Assembly (NCBI RefSeq): GCF_000375425.1
Contig: NZ_AQXG01000008.1
Span: 62,001-126,000 of the forward strand
Source: Gracilimonas tropica DSM 19535
Lineage (GTDB): Bacteria; Bacteroidota; Rhodothermia; Balneolales; Balneolaceae
Direction of reading: 5' to 3'
Length of the DNA: 64,000 nt
Shown piece after piece: positions 9,660 to 18,518 of this stretch (the first letter of the stretch is position 1; every line of letters begins with the position of its first letter). A program made the translations under genes and the position numbers. The notes under the pieces were generated by a model. That model was not told where the DNA came from. It did not search any database and worked only from the letters and a program-made list of their open reading frames with translations.

Positions 9660-10376
9660 ATGCAAACTATTCCTGCCATTGACCTTTTAGACGGGCAAGC
9701 CGTTCGGCTACATAAAGGTTCTTACGAAGAAGTCACAGTCTACGACCAATCACCGCTTAATCAAGCCCAAAAGTTTAAAGATGCTGGGTTCAATCATATC
9801 CATGTGGTAGACCTGAATGGAGCTAAAGAAGGTAAATTTGTGAACCTGCCGCATATTCAGCAGATCATAGATGAGTTGGAAATCTCGGTTCAAACCGGAG
9901 GCGGCATTCGGTCTTTTGAGGATGTGGAGATGCTTCTTGATGCAGGACTTTCCAAAGTGATTTGCAGTTCTATGGCTATCAAAAATGAAAAGGACTGGCT
10001 TAGGTCTCTGGAACAATATCCCGAAAATATGATTCTGGGAATGGATCTGAAAGATGGCAAAATCGCCTACTCCGGCTGGCTGGAAACGGCTGAAGAATCG
10101 GTGGAATCTTTTTTGAGCCGGATGATTGATCGGGGATTACAAGAAGTACTTTGCACCGATATTTCCAAAGACGGCACTTTGGCCGGCCCAAATTTTGAAC
10201 TCTACAACGACCTCCATAAAAATTTCCCTGAGATCAGATTAATTGCTTCCGGCGGGGTTTCTTCTTTGGAAGATCTGAACATCTTGAATGAGGCTAACAT
10301 TGACGCCGTAGTAATTGGAAAGGCCTATTATGAAGGACGAATTTCACTTGAAGAAATGGCTGCTTTTAACGCCTGA
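9660..10376 (+). CDS. hisA: ProFAR isomerase (HisA)
   Basis: Isomerises ProFAR to PRFAR in histidine synthesis. A 238-residue TIM barrel with the expected motifs: PAIDLLDG near the N terminus (catalytic Asp8), QTGGGIRSFED for the first phosphate-binding loop, TDISKDGTLAGPN with the second catalytic Asp, and IASGGVSSLED plus VIGKAYYEG for the second phosphate site. Start at the ATG at 9660. It is transcribed divergently from the LamG gene. hisH, which usually precedes hisA, is absent here, and hisF follows 1.6 kb later beyond an opposite-strand serpin gene. Confidence 0.95.
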   Translation: MQTIPAIDLLDGQAVRLHKGSYEEVTVYDQSPLNQAQKFKDAGFNHIHVVDLNGAKEGKFVNLPHIQQIIDELEISVQTGGGIRSFEDVEMLLDAGLSKVICSSMAIKNEKDWLRSLEQYPENMILGMDLKDGKIAYSGWLETAEESVESFLSRMIDRGLQEVLCTDISKDGTLAGPNFELYNDLHKNFPEIRLIASGGVSSLEDLNILNEANIDAVVIGKAYYEGRISLEEMAAFNA

Positions 10377-10521
10377 TGATAAAAGTAGGCCGCACAGCTT
10401 GTCCGACTATTATTCTACAGAATTGAATGTACGATATTAAAATCCTTTGTTTTATTGAGATAAATAGATTCCTGTCTTCACAGGAATGACTATATCCTCT
10501 CACTCATCTTGTCTTCAAATT

Positions 10522-10548
10522 AAAAAAGCCGGACAAGCTGTCCGGCTT
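10522..10548 (-). terminator. Rho-independent terminator of the serpin gene
   Basis: Stem AAGCCGGACA (10526-10535) and TGTCCGGCTT (10539-10548) with a 3-base loop. On the minus strand it is followed by T residues (A run at 10522-10527 on plus). It sits 21 bp past the serpin stop codon. A degenerate related sequence (GGCCGCACAGCTTGTCCGAC) occurs at about 10388-10407, just after hisA. Confidence 0.88.
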
Positions 10549-10569
10549 ACTTGTTTCTACGAGATAATC

Positions 10570-11808
10570 TCAGGTGTTCGGGTTGATCATTTTTCCCATA
10601 AAAATTATTGCTCCGGTGCTTTGTTCACGAATTACAAATACAAAGGGACGATTAGCGTAGAATGAAGGCGGAGCAGAATCAACCATACTTACAGACGTTA
10701 CAGCAGCAGCTTCTGTCCCTTTCTCATCTACAGTAACAAAGGTTTTATGCTTTACCTCACCGATCCACAGTCCGCCTTTTGCATGTATTCCTGTGAAATC
10801 AGCACTTGTGTTGAATGGCACCTCCATCCCCATTGACTTAAGCACATCATTCAGCGTGATTTCATATTCCATCTCAAATTTAGGGAGATTGACTATAGTT
10901 CTGGAATAGGATAACTGATCAATCCATGAATTAAAGTTATCGTAGGTCAGGTCATTTTCTATAAACTCATTTACGGAGATATTTTCATCGGCAGGCATCA
11001 CCAATGTCATGCTATACAAGCTGTCTCCATAAGGTAAATCCAGCATATGTACTTCATCAGAGAAATAAGCATTAAATTTTTTATCCTGATTCATCATATC
11101 TACGGTCACTTCATCCCCGTTCTCAAGGAAAAAAGAAGCTTCCCTTGTTTTTTCTTCCTCAAAAGGATGTGTCCAATCTCCTTTAAAATAAATCGCATTT
11201 ATGAGGTACATAAGAACATTTGGAGGGATATTTCCACTAATAATTTTTTCTATTAAACCATTGGTATTATCCTCAACCCACTGATTGATGATTTCTGCAG
11301 ATTTCGGATCATTAAAATCCAGTTCATCAGCAACTGCATTAAAATAGGTTTCGAGGTCATTGATGAACTCTTCTTCTACCTGAAACCCTTCCCGGCTCCA
11401 CACCGAATTGGCAATTTCCATATCAACTTTAGAGTCCGCTTCCTTCAACCGCTCGATCAAAAGCTGATACCCTTCGTTTATTTCTTCCATTTCTATCTCC
11501 TGGAAAGCAAGTGTCTCACGCATCTGATCAAAAGTTTCTCCCCGGGCACCATTCATCGTCATGCCTAAGGCTATTGAAATACTCAGGGGTGAAATAAAAA
11601 TATTTTTCTCGCCATCGTAAGCAATAGTATGTTTGAAAATATCAAAACTGAATGAATGCCCGGTCTCAACTAATTTCTTCTCGGCAGTTGTAAGCTCTTT
11701 TGGAACATTAATTTTGTCATCCGGACCCGATATATTATCCGTGCAACTCCATAATAAAAAGAACCCGGAAATTATTGTGATAAGCGGAAGTATTCTCTTG
11801 TATCTCAT
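10570..11808 (-). CDS. Serpin lipoprotein (serine protease inhibitor)
   Basis: A 412-residue serpin with a lipoprotein signal peptide: hydrophobic residues 7-20 and lipobox LLWSC, lipidated Cys22. Serpin landmarks include the helix-B region FISPLSISIALGMTMNGARG, the breach/shutter segment VNLPKFEMEYE and the C-terminal NRPFVFVIRE strand. The reactive-centre hinge EKGTEAAAVTS (362-372) has the small residues needed to insert into sheet A, so it should be inhibitory. Counting from Gly364 as P15 places the scissile bond near Ser378-Ala379, which suggests an elastase/subtilisin-like rather than trypsin-like target. The loop is about one residue shorter than in alpha-1-antitrypsin. It may protect the envelope from secreted proteases of self or neighbours (inference). 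Confidence 0.93.
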   Translation of the reverse strand: MRYKRILPLITIISGFFLLWSCTDNISGPDDKINVPKELTTAEKKLVETGHSFSFDIFKHTIAYDGEKNIFISPLSISIALGMTMNGARGETFDQMRETLAFQEIEMEEINEGYQLLIERLKEADSKVDMEIANSVWSREGFQVEEEFINDLETYFNAVADELDFNDPKSAEIINQWVEDNTNGLIEKIISGNIPPNVLMYLINAIYFKGDWTHPFEEEKTREASFFLENGDEVTVDMMNQDKKFNAYFSDEVHMLDLPYGDSLYSMTLVMPADENISVNEFIENDLTYDNFNSWIDQLSYSRTIVNLPKFEMEYEITLNDVLKSMGMEVPFNTSADFTGIHAKGGLWIGEVKHKTFVTVDEKGTEAAAVTSVSMVDSAPPSFYANRPFVFVIREQSTGAIIFMGKMINPNT

Positions 11809-11995
11809 GACTTTATAATTTGGTCTGAGAACATATTAATAAAGATTTCTGACAAAGAAAATTGTGAACCTTTCATATGAAATCAAATCAGCATCATTAA
11901 ACCGAACACTACACATTATTTTATTTATCTTTCCGTTGGATTTATTCCTCATAACGTTATAATTAACTATTTATACAGCAGACTCAGATTTCCGC

Positions 11996-12775
11996 ATGCT
12001 CACAACACGCATCATTCCCTGCCTGGATATTAAAAACGGTAGAACCGTTAAAGGCGTAAATTTTGAAGGACTTCGGGATGCCGGCGACCCGGTTGAACTG
12101 GCCAAACGCTACAGCGGTGAAGGCGCGGATGAGCTCGTATTTTTAGACATCACAGCTACCCTCGAAAAAAGAAAGACGCTGGTTGAATTGGTGAAGCAAA
12201 TCGCAGCTGAGATCAATATTCCGTTTACGGTGGGCGGGGGAATCAAAACCGTAGATGAAATTGAAGAACTTTTAAAATCCGGTGCAGATAAAGTATCTCT
12301 GAATAGCAGTATCGTCAAGGATCCGGATCTCATCAATCGCGCATCTGATGCATTTGGTGCTCAGGCGATTGTAGCGGCCGTTGACGCGAAACGGAATGGG
12401 GATTCCTGGAATGTATATGTAAAAGGCGGAACCGAGGATACGGGTCTTAACGCTTTGGAATGGATGCAGGAAGCAGAACAGCGAGGAGCGGGAGAGATCT
12501 TACTCACCAGCATGGACCGCGATGGAACTAAAGCAGGTTTTGATACCGAACTCCTAAAAAAAGTAAACGATCTTGTTCGCATTCCGGTGATTGCCAGTGG
12601 CGGCGCAGGCACCATTCAGCACTGCATTGATGCGGTAAAAATTGCAAACGCAGATGCCGTCTTAGCAGCCAGCATCTTCCACTTTAAAGAGATCGAGATC
12701 AAAGACCTCAAGCAGAAAATGAGTGAAGCCGGCATTGAAGTGCGCACAAATCACACCCTTTCGGTACAAGAATAA
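11996..12775 (+). CDS. hisF: Imidazole glycerol phosphate synthase cyclase subunit (HisF)
   Basis: The cyclase half of IGP synthase converts PRFAR and ammonia (from HisH) into IGP and AICAR. A 259-residue TIM barrel with [15 protein letters not shown] at the N terminus (catalytic Asp11), [24 protein letters not shown] with the second catalytic Asp near 170, IASGGAGT and AASIFHF. Length is typical. HisH must be encoded elsewhere. The upstream gap to the serpin gene is divergent. Confidence 0.96.
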   Translation: MLTTRIIPCLDIKNGRTVKGVNFEGLRDAGDPVELAKRYSGEGADELVFLDITATLEKRKTLVELVKQIAAEINIPFTVGGGIKTVDEIEELLKSGADKVSLNSSIVKDPDLINRASDAFGAQAIVAAVDAKRNGDSWNVYVKGGTEDTGLNALEWMQEAEQRGAGEILLTSMDRDGTKAGFDTELLKKVNDLVRIPVIASGGAGTIQHCIDAVKIANADAVLAASIFHFKEIEIKDLKQKMSEAGIEVRTNHTLSVQE

Positions 12776-13059
12776 TTTTCTTAGAGCTTGACCATTTTAT
12801 TGGATTTCGAAAAAAATTAATTTTTATATTTATAAACCTAATTTATTTAGGATAAAATTTCTTTCAGCTTGTAAGCGCTTTTCCAAAAGCTGAAGTAAGA
12901 TTCGAGTTCATTCATGCATTCAAGTTCCCCTTTCAAAAGAAAAAATAGCTTTTAAATTCATTAAGAAGACATTTTAAATTTTTGAGCGTTTGACAAAGAA
13001 AGATTTTTTGTGCTTTTTGATGGTACTCATCTCGCCTAACCATCGAAGTATAAAATACA

Positions 13060-16000
13060 ATGAACCGAAATAATTTAAGTTATACCGGTGAAGAAAGTTC
13101 TGCCTGTGGGGTAGGCTTTATCGCCAGCCGAAAAGGAGTCTATGCAAATGAACATCTGTTAAACGGACTTCACGCGCTGAAGTGCGTAGAGCATCGCGGA
13201 GCGTGCGGAGCAGATGGAGTAACCGGAGACGGAGCCGGCATTATGACAGATATTCCGTTCAACATGTTTGGCTATGAACAGGATACCGTTGCCATTGCCA
13301 CTTTATTTGTGACCAACGATCCGGTAAAACAACGGAAAAGTTTACAGTTATTTGAGAACACCTTTGAATTCATGGGGCTTCCAATTTTGGAATACCGGGA
13401 TGTTCCCATCAACAAAAAAGTTCTTGGGAAAGAAGCTCTTGCCACACTGCCTGACATCAAGCACGTCGTAATAGAAAGGCCTGCAAAAAGCAGAACCAAT
13501 CTAGCTTTCGATACGCTTTTATATAAGGCAAAACAGCTGACTATGCAGAAATTGTATTCCACTGAATTAGTGGGAAATTTATTCTTTACTTCTCTGTCGG
13601 CCCAGACCATCGTGTATAAGGGACTTTGTAAAGCCGAATCGTTACAAGATCTCTATCCCGATCTTCAAAATCCGGAGTATAAAACCCGATTCACTTTATT
13701 CCACCGAAGATTCAGTACCAACACCCGAACCTCGTGGGATAAGGTACAACCATTCAGACTGATCGGACATAATGGTGAGATCAATACGATTGCCGGAAAC
13801 CGATCCTGGGCAAAATCTCGGGAAAAAATGATTGGTGCTGAGAAGTATGAATTGCTCACACGCAAAGGTATCAGCGACTCTGGCAGCTTCAATGAAATGG
13901 TAGAAGCCATGCGTTACCGAAGCGGTGTTCCCAATGTGGAAGACATTCTTGCCCTGATGGTTCCACCTGCCAGTGTAGATAATGAATTTTATACGTTTTG
14001 GAGCCGTGCTATGGAGCCCTGGGATGGCCCGGCATTCATATCGTACGCAAATGGATATACCATCGGTGCCCGACTCGACCGAAATGGATTCCGCCCGGCA
14101 AGATGGGCTCGAACGGAAGATCATTTCTATCTTTCTTCAGAAGCAGGAACCTTTGAAGTAGATGAATCAAGGATTGAAGCCAAAGGAACGTTATTTGCCG
14201 GTCGTGGAGTTACACTTGACCTCGATACCGGAGATGTTCATTTCCGAGACCCAAGTCATTCCAAAGAAAATGAAGATGCCAAATTCGATGCCCGCCTCAC
14301 CCCCATTCCTGAAGAAGTTGGCGATCCAAAAAAATCGTATCTCGAAAAACTCCCGCTATTCAGCTACACCGATGAAGAATTAAGCAAAGTGATCTACCCG
14401 ATGGCTACAGATGGCAAAGAACCGGTTGGGTCTATGGGTGATACGGCCCGACTTGCCGTTCTATCCACTGAACCAAGATCATTTTTCGATTATTTTTATC
14501 AGAATTTTTCCCAGGTCACCAATCCTCCGCTGGACTATATCCGCGAGCAGGTGGTTACCGATCTTAGAACGCACCTCGGGAAAAAACCGAACATTTTTGA
14601 ACCTAAAGAACTCATCCCACCGGCTCCGGCTTTCTTGCTGAAAAGTCCTTTTCTGAGTTTGTCACAGATGGATTACCTGCATTCTATTGTGGGCGGAGAT
14701 CTTTCGGAAGAACAAATTGTGCCGGTTCGGCTTTCCATGACTTTCAAACGTACGCATGGTGTTGTCGGCTTCAAAGCCAAACTGAAGGAACTGGCCGATC
14801 AAGCTATAGAAGCGGCTCAAAAAGGACATTCCATTATTATTTTAAGTGATCGGGATGCTTCTTACGAATATCCGGCCATTCCTTCGTTGCTTGCGCTACG
14901 TTCGGTTGTAAATAATCTGAATGAACAGGGGTTGCGGCTCAATGCTTCCGTTGTGATTGATTCCGGTGAAGTGAAGAACACGCATCACGCAGCGGCCATT
15001 ATTGGATTTGGGGCGTATGCTGTTTGTCCTTACATGGCACTTGATGTTGCCCGAAATGATGACAACCGCGCACTCAAAAAGCTGGATGCGGATACCAAAG
15101 AGCGCAATTATTTGCATGCGTTGGAACAAGGATTGCTAAAGATCATGGCGAAGTGCGGAATTTCTGTGGTTCGCAGCTATCAAAGTGCAAAATTATTTTC
15201 CGCAGTAGGACTTGATAAACAAGTGATTCGCGATTTCTTCCCCGGAATCCAAAGTCCTATTGGAGGGATCACGCTCGATCAAATTGGCGAGCAGGTTCTT
15301 GAGCGAACGCAACATTTGCGGGATGAAGACCTCAGCGAGATGAAGCCGCTGAAGACCTATCAATACAAAGAACACGCCCGTGGGAAAATGGGTGAAAAGC
15401 ATTCGATGACGAGCTCGCGATCTAAAGCCATCCACGAATTGGTGCGCGATAAAAAGCTCGATCTCACCGACATGCAGCTGTTCGATGAATATCTAAAAGC
15501 CGGTCATGAGGATGAACCGGTAGCATTGCGCCATTTGCTGGATACAAAGAAAGCCGAAGAGCCTCTGGATCTGGAAGAGGTGAAATCCATTGATCATATT
15601 CTTCAAAAATTTGGTTCTGGAGCCATGTCATTTGGAGCCATCAGTGCTGAATCTCAGCGCGATATCTTCAAAGCCATGAAAGAGATCGGCGGGCGCTGCA
15701 ACAGTGGCGAAGGCGGCGAAAATCCCTATTATTTTACGGAGGGAATTTCAGCTTCCGTTAAACAAATTGCCTCTGGGCGTTTTGGCGTCACCGGAGAGTA
15801 CCTGGTTGCCGGAGACGAAATTCAGATCAAAGTTTGTCAGGGTGCCAAGCCAGGTGAAGGAGGTCAGCTGATGGGAATCAAAGTAACGGAGGACATCGCC
15901 CGCGCCCGATTTGCCAATCCCGGCTTCGACCTGATCTCTCCTCCTCCACTCCACGACATTTACAGCATCGAGGATCTGAAGCAACTTATTCACGATCTCA

Positions 16001-17493
16001 AGCAACTTCACCCCGAAGGAAAAGTGAGTGTGAAACTGGTTTCTGGTGTGAATATCGGAACCATTGCGGTGGGTGTAGCCAAAGCCGGAGCGGATGTCAT
16101 CCAGGTTTCCGGTGGAGAAGGAGGAACCGGAGCGGCTTCGTTGAGTTCCATGAAACACGCCGGATTACCTTGGGAAATCGGACTTCCTGAAGTGCATCAA
16201 TCCCTGGTAGAAAATGACCTTCGGGATCATGTGATCCTCAGAACTGATGGCGGACTTTCGTCCGGAAAAGACATTGTACTCGCTTCTATTTTAGGAGCTG
16301 AAGAATTCGATTTCGGGAAATTGTTGCTGATCGCGGAAGGCTGCATTATGGCTCGAATTTGTGAGAAGAATACGTGTCCAACCGGAATTGCTACGCACGA
16401 TCCGAAATTCAAGGCCAAGTACAAAGGCCACAAAGATCATGTGGTGGATACGCTGAAGTATCTTGCCCAGGATGTGCGTCGCGAACTGGCCAAAATTGGA
16501 GCTTCTTCTTTGGATGAAGTTTTTGGGCAGACCCAGTATCTGCAAATGCATCCTGACCGGGAAGAGCTTATCAAAGAGAAAAACTTCGATTTAAGCTATT
16601 TCCTGAATGCTCCTTCATACAAAAAAGAAGAAAATCTGTCCGGACTTTCAGATCCTATCAGTCCGCTGAACCGACAAATTGTGGATGATCTTTCCGAAGC
16701 CATCGACAACAATGAAGATATCAGCAAGGAATATGAGATCTACAATACCGATCGTTCTGCGCTGGCTACTTTATTTGGTGAAATGTCTCGCAAAATGAGC
16801 AAGCAGCGGCTGAAGGAAATCAAGGAAGGCAAAGAATTCAAGAACCCATACAGCAAAACCATTTCCCTCACTTTCAATGGAAGTGCCGGTCAGAGTTTTG
16901 GCGTATTCCAAACCGGAAATGTAGATGTACGACTAATTGGTGAAGCCAATGATTCGGTCTGTAAATCCATGTCGGGTGGGAAAACCGTGATTGTTCCACC
17001 AAAAGAAGCAAGGTATGAACCGAGCGAGAATGCCCTTATCGGAAATTGTGCTTTATACGGTGCCACCGGGGGGCGGTTTTATGTATACGGCCAGGCCGGC
17101 GACCGATTTGCTGTCCGCAACAGTGGTTGCACGGCTGTTGTGGAAGGAACCGGATTGCATGCCTGCGAATACATGACCAACGGAACTGTGGTGATTCTGG
17201 GTGGAACCTCGAACAACATCGGCGCGGGAATGACGGGAGGAGAATTGTTCCTCTTTGAAGATCCCGGCAGTAAGGTAAATCGCGAGTACATTGATGCGGT
17301 AACCCTTTCCGAAAAAGATGAGCAAAAGCTGAAAACTATTATTCAGGATTATCAAAAAGAAACCGGTTCAACCAAAGCCGATTATATTTTGTCGGATTGG
17401 GAGAATGTGAAATCACAATTCAAGAAATACATTCCGGTTTCTATGATTGACAAGGAAACTCAAACTGAAAAAGCTTCTGTGGAGAATAATTAG
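13060..17493 (+). CDS. gltB: Glutamate synthase large (alpha) subunit
   Basis: Transfers the amide nitrogen of glutamine to 2-oxoglutarate. A 1477-residue protein with the expected order. A 15-residue propeptide precedes catalytic Cys16 (ACGVGFIAS), opening a class II glutaminase domain to about 425. A central domain follows, then the FMN-binding synthase domain (about 800-1180) with GEGGENPYYF and VSGGEGGTGAA. The [3Fe-4S] cysteines are in CIMARICEKNTC (about 1095, 1101, 1106), and the C-terminal GXGXG beta-helix is at about 1240-1440. The gltD small subunit is not adjacent on either side. Upstream, 12776-13059 holds no gene but includes an AAGCGCTT palindrome at 12873-12880. A strong terminator follows. 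Confidence 0.97.
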   Translation: MNRNNLSYTGEESSACGVGFIASRKGVYANEHLLNGLHALKCVEHRGACGADGVTGDGAGIMTDIPFNMFGYEQDTVAIATLFVTNDPVKQRKSLQLFENTFEFMGLPILEYRDVPINKKVLGKEALATLPDIKHVVIERPAKSRTNLAFDTLLYKAKQLTMQKLYSTELVGNLFFTSLSAQTIVYKGLCKAESLQDLYPDLQNPEYKTRFTLFHRRFSTNTRTSWDKVQPFRLIGHNGEINTIAGNRSWAKSREKMIGAEKYELLTRKGISDSGSFNEMVEAMRYRSGVPNVEDILALMVPPASVDNEFYTFWSRAMEPWDGPAFISYANGYTIGARLDRNGFRPARWARTEDHFYLSSEAGTFEVDESRIEAKGTLFAGRGVTLDLDTGDVHFRDPSHSKENEDAKFDARLTPIPEEVGDPKKSYLEKLPLFSYTDEELSKVIYPMATDGKEPVGSMGDTARLAVLSTEPRSFFDYFYQNFSQVTNPPLDYIREQVVTDLRTHLGKKPNIFEPKELIPPAPAFLLKSPFLSLSQMDYLHSIVGGDLSEEQIVPVRLSMTFKRTHGVVGFKAKLKELADQAIEAAQKGHSIIILSDRDASYEYPAIPSLLALRSVVNNLNEQGLRLNASVVIDSGEVKNTHHAAAIIGFGAYAVCPYMALDVARNDDNRALKKLDADTKERNYLHALEQGLLKIMAKCGISVVRSYQSAKLFSAVGLDKQVIRDFFPGIQSPIGGITLDQIGEQVLERTQHLRDEDLSEMKPLKTYQYKEHARGKMGEKHSMTSSRSKAIHELVRDKKLDLTDMQLFDEYLKAGHEDEPVALRHLLDTKKAEEPLDLEEVKSIDHILQKFGSGAMSFGAISAESQRDIFKAMKEIGGRCNSGEGGENPYYFTEGISASVKQIASGRFGVTGEYLVAGDEIQIKVCQGAKPGEGGQLMGIKVTEDIARARFANPGFDLISPPPLHDIYSIEDLKQLIHDLKQLHPEGKVSVKLVSGVNIGTIAVGVAKAGADVIQVSGGEGGTGAASLSSMKHAGLPWEIGLPEVHQSLVENDLRDHVILRTDGGLSSGKDIVLASILGAEEFDFGKLLLIAEGCIMARICEKNTCPTGIATHDPKFKAKYKGHKDHVVDTLKYLAQDVRRELAKIGASSLDEVFGQTQYLQMHPDREELIKEKNFDLSYFLNAPSYKKEENLSGLSDPISPLNRQIVDDLSEAIDNNEDISKEYEIYNTDRSALATLFGEMSRKMSKQRLKEIKEGKEFKNPYSKTISLTFNGSAGQSFGVFQTGNVDVRLIGEANDSVCKSMSGGKTVIVPPKEARYEPSENALIGNCALYGATGGRFYVYGQAGDRFAVRNSGCTAVVEGTGLHACEYMTNGTVVILGGTSNNIGAGMTGGELFLFEDPGSKVNREYIDAVTLSEKDEQKLKTIIQDYQKETGSTKADYILSDWENVKSQFKKYIPVSMIDKETQTEKASVENN

Positions 17494-17538
17494 AATCTTG
17501 ATCTCACTCACTCATTGATTCTTTTTAGCAGTAGCTTT

Positions 17539-17570
17539 CCCCATACACAAATCGTGTATGGGGTTTTTTA
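17539..17570 (+). terminator. Rho-independent terminator of gltB
   Basis: Perfect 10-bp stem CCCCATACAC (17539-17548) and GTGTATGGGG (17554-17563), loop AAATC, followed by TTTTTTATTTT. It lies 46 bp downstream of the gltB stop codon. Confidence 0.93.
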
Positions 17571-17632
17571 TTTTGCTGATTTAGATCTTTTCAGTCTTGA
17601 GCGAAGCGGAGACTGGAAAATAGTAGCTAATT

Positions 17633-17648
17633 CAAGTCTTCAGACTTG
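17633..17648. repeat. Small palindrome in the gltB/DtxR gap
   Basis: CAAGTCT-TC-AGACTTG. It is surrounded by further degenerate copies of 'AGTCTTGAG'/'CTCAAGACTT' between 17590 and 17730. These pair loosely to make a longer imperfect inverted repeat. No gene is visible in 17571-17784. Confidence 0.5.
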
Positions 17649-17746
17649 AGGATGCTAAAAATCTTAAGTCACCGCTCGGAAGAATTTGAATTTCTTTTTT
17701 AAATACTTGGACTCGCTCAAGACTTAAGATATCAGATAACCTCAAG

Positions 17747-17779
17747 GTTCGATGTTCCTTGTTCGATGTTGGATGTTCA
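17747..17779. repeat. 3'-end repeat GTTCGATGTTCC, copy 3
   Basis: GTTCGATGTTCCTTG followed by GTTCGATGTTGGATGTTC. It ends 5 bp from the stop codon of the minus-strand DtxR-family gene at 17785, the same placement as copies 1 and 2. Confidence 0.6.
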
Positions 17780-17784
17780 ACAGC

Positions 17785-18468
17785 TTAAGCTTCCACTAAA
17801 TACACTTCGGTAGCAACGGCATGTCCGATCGTTTGCTGTTGTTCTTCTTCAAGGGTAACCGTAACCGGGCCATTAAAGGGTGCTTTTTCAAGTACTTTGA
17901 TCTTGACACCCGGCAGTACTCCGATCTTTTCCAAATACCGCAGCAGTTCCGGATCCTGATCTTTGACCCGGCCAATGATATAGGGTGTATTGAAATCAGC
18001 TTCCGCAATAGACAGTTGAGCCATTTCCGGCATTACGCCGTCTTTAGAAGGGATTGGGTCGCCATGGGGATCGTGTGTGGGGTGATTCAGGAGTTCCGCA
18101 ATTCGGTCTTCAAACTGCTCTGAGATGTGATGTTCAAGCTTCTCGGCTTCGTCGTGAACTTCATCCCAGGAATAGCCCATCACTTCCTTCAGGTACAATT
18201 CAAGCAAACGGTGATGGCGTAATATCTCCAATGCGATCTTCTTCCCGGATGCTGTAAGCTTGGCACCTTTATACGATTCATGATCCAGCAAATTCATCTT
18301 TGCCAGCTTCTTCAGCATATTGGTCACCGAAGCTGATGAGACTTCCAGCGCATTGGCGATATTAGTGGTGGTTGCTTTCTCTCCTTCCGTTTGAAGCACG
18401 TAGATTACTTTCAGGTAGTCTTCAATGGACTGGCTCAGCCCCATTTTATTTTTAATGGATTCTTTCAA
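17785..18468 (-). CDS. DtxR/MntR-family metal-dependent transcriptional repressor
   Basis: A 227-residue regulator that should repress metal-uptake genes when loaded with Fe2+ or Mn2+. The N-terminal winged helix (about 10-70) contains the recognition segment NALEVSSASVTNMLKKLAK. The dimerisation/metal-binding domain follows (about 75-145), with HHRLLELYL and DEAEKLEHHISE supplying His and Glu ligands. The C-terminal 75 residues form an SH3/FeoA-like domain. Full length groups it with the three-domain DtxR/IdeR type. Start at 18468; an internal Met9 (18444) is an alternative. It lies 50 bp after the phosphatase gene on the same strand, so they may be co-transcribed. No metal transporter is next to it. 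Confidence 0.88.
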   Translation of the reverse strand: MKESIKNKMGLSQSIEDYLKVIYVLQTEGEKATTTNIANALEVSSASVTNMLKKLAKMNLLDHESYKGAKLTASGKKIALEILRHHRLLELYLKEVMGYSWDEVHDEAEKLEHHISEQFEDRIAELLNHPTHDPHGDPIPSKDGVMPEMAQLSIAEADFNTPYIIGRVKDQDPELLRYLEKIGVLPGVKIKVLEKAPFNGPVTVTLEEEQQQTIGHAVATEVYLVEA

Positions 18469-18518
18469 AGCTGGTATTTTGGGTCAGAATTAGTATAAAG
18501 TTAGGTAAAATACAAAAA

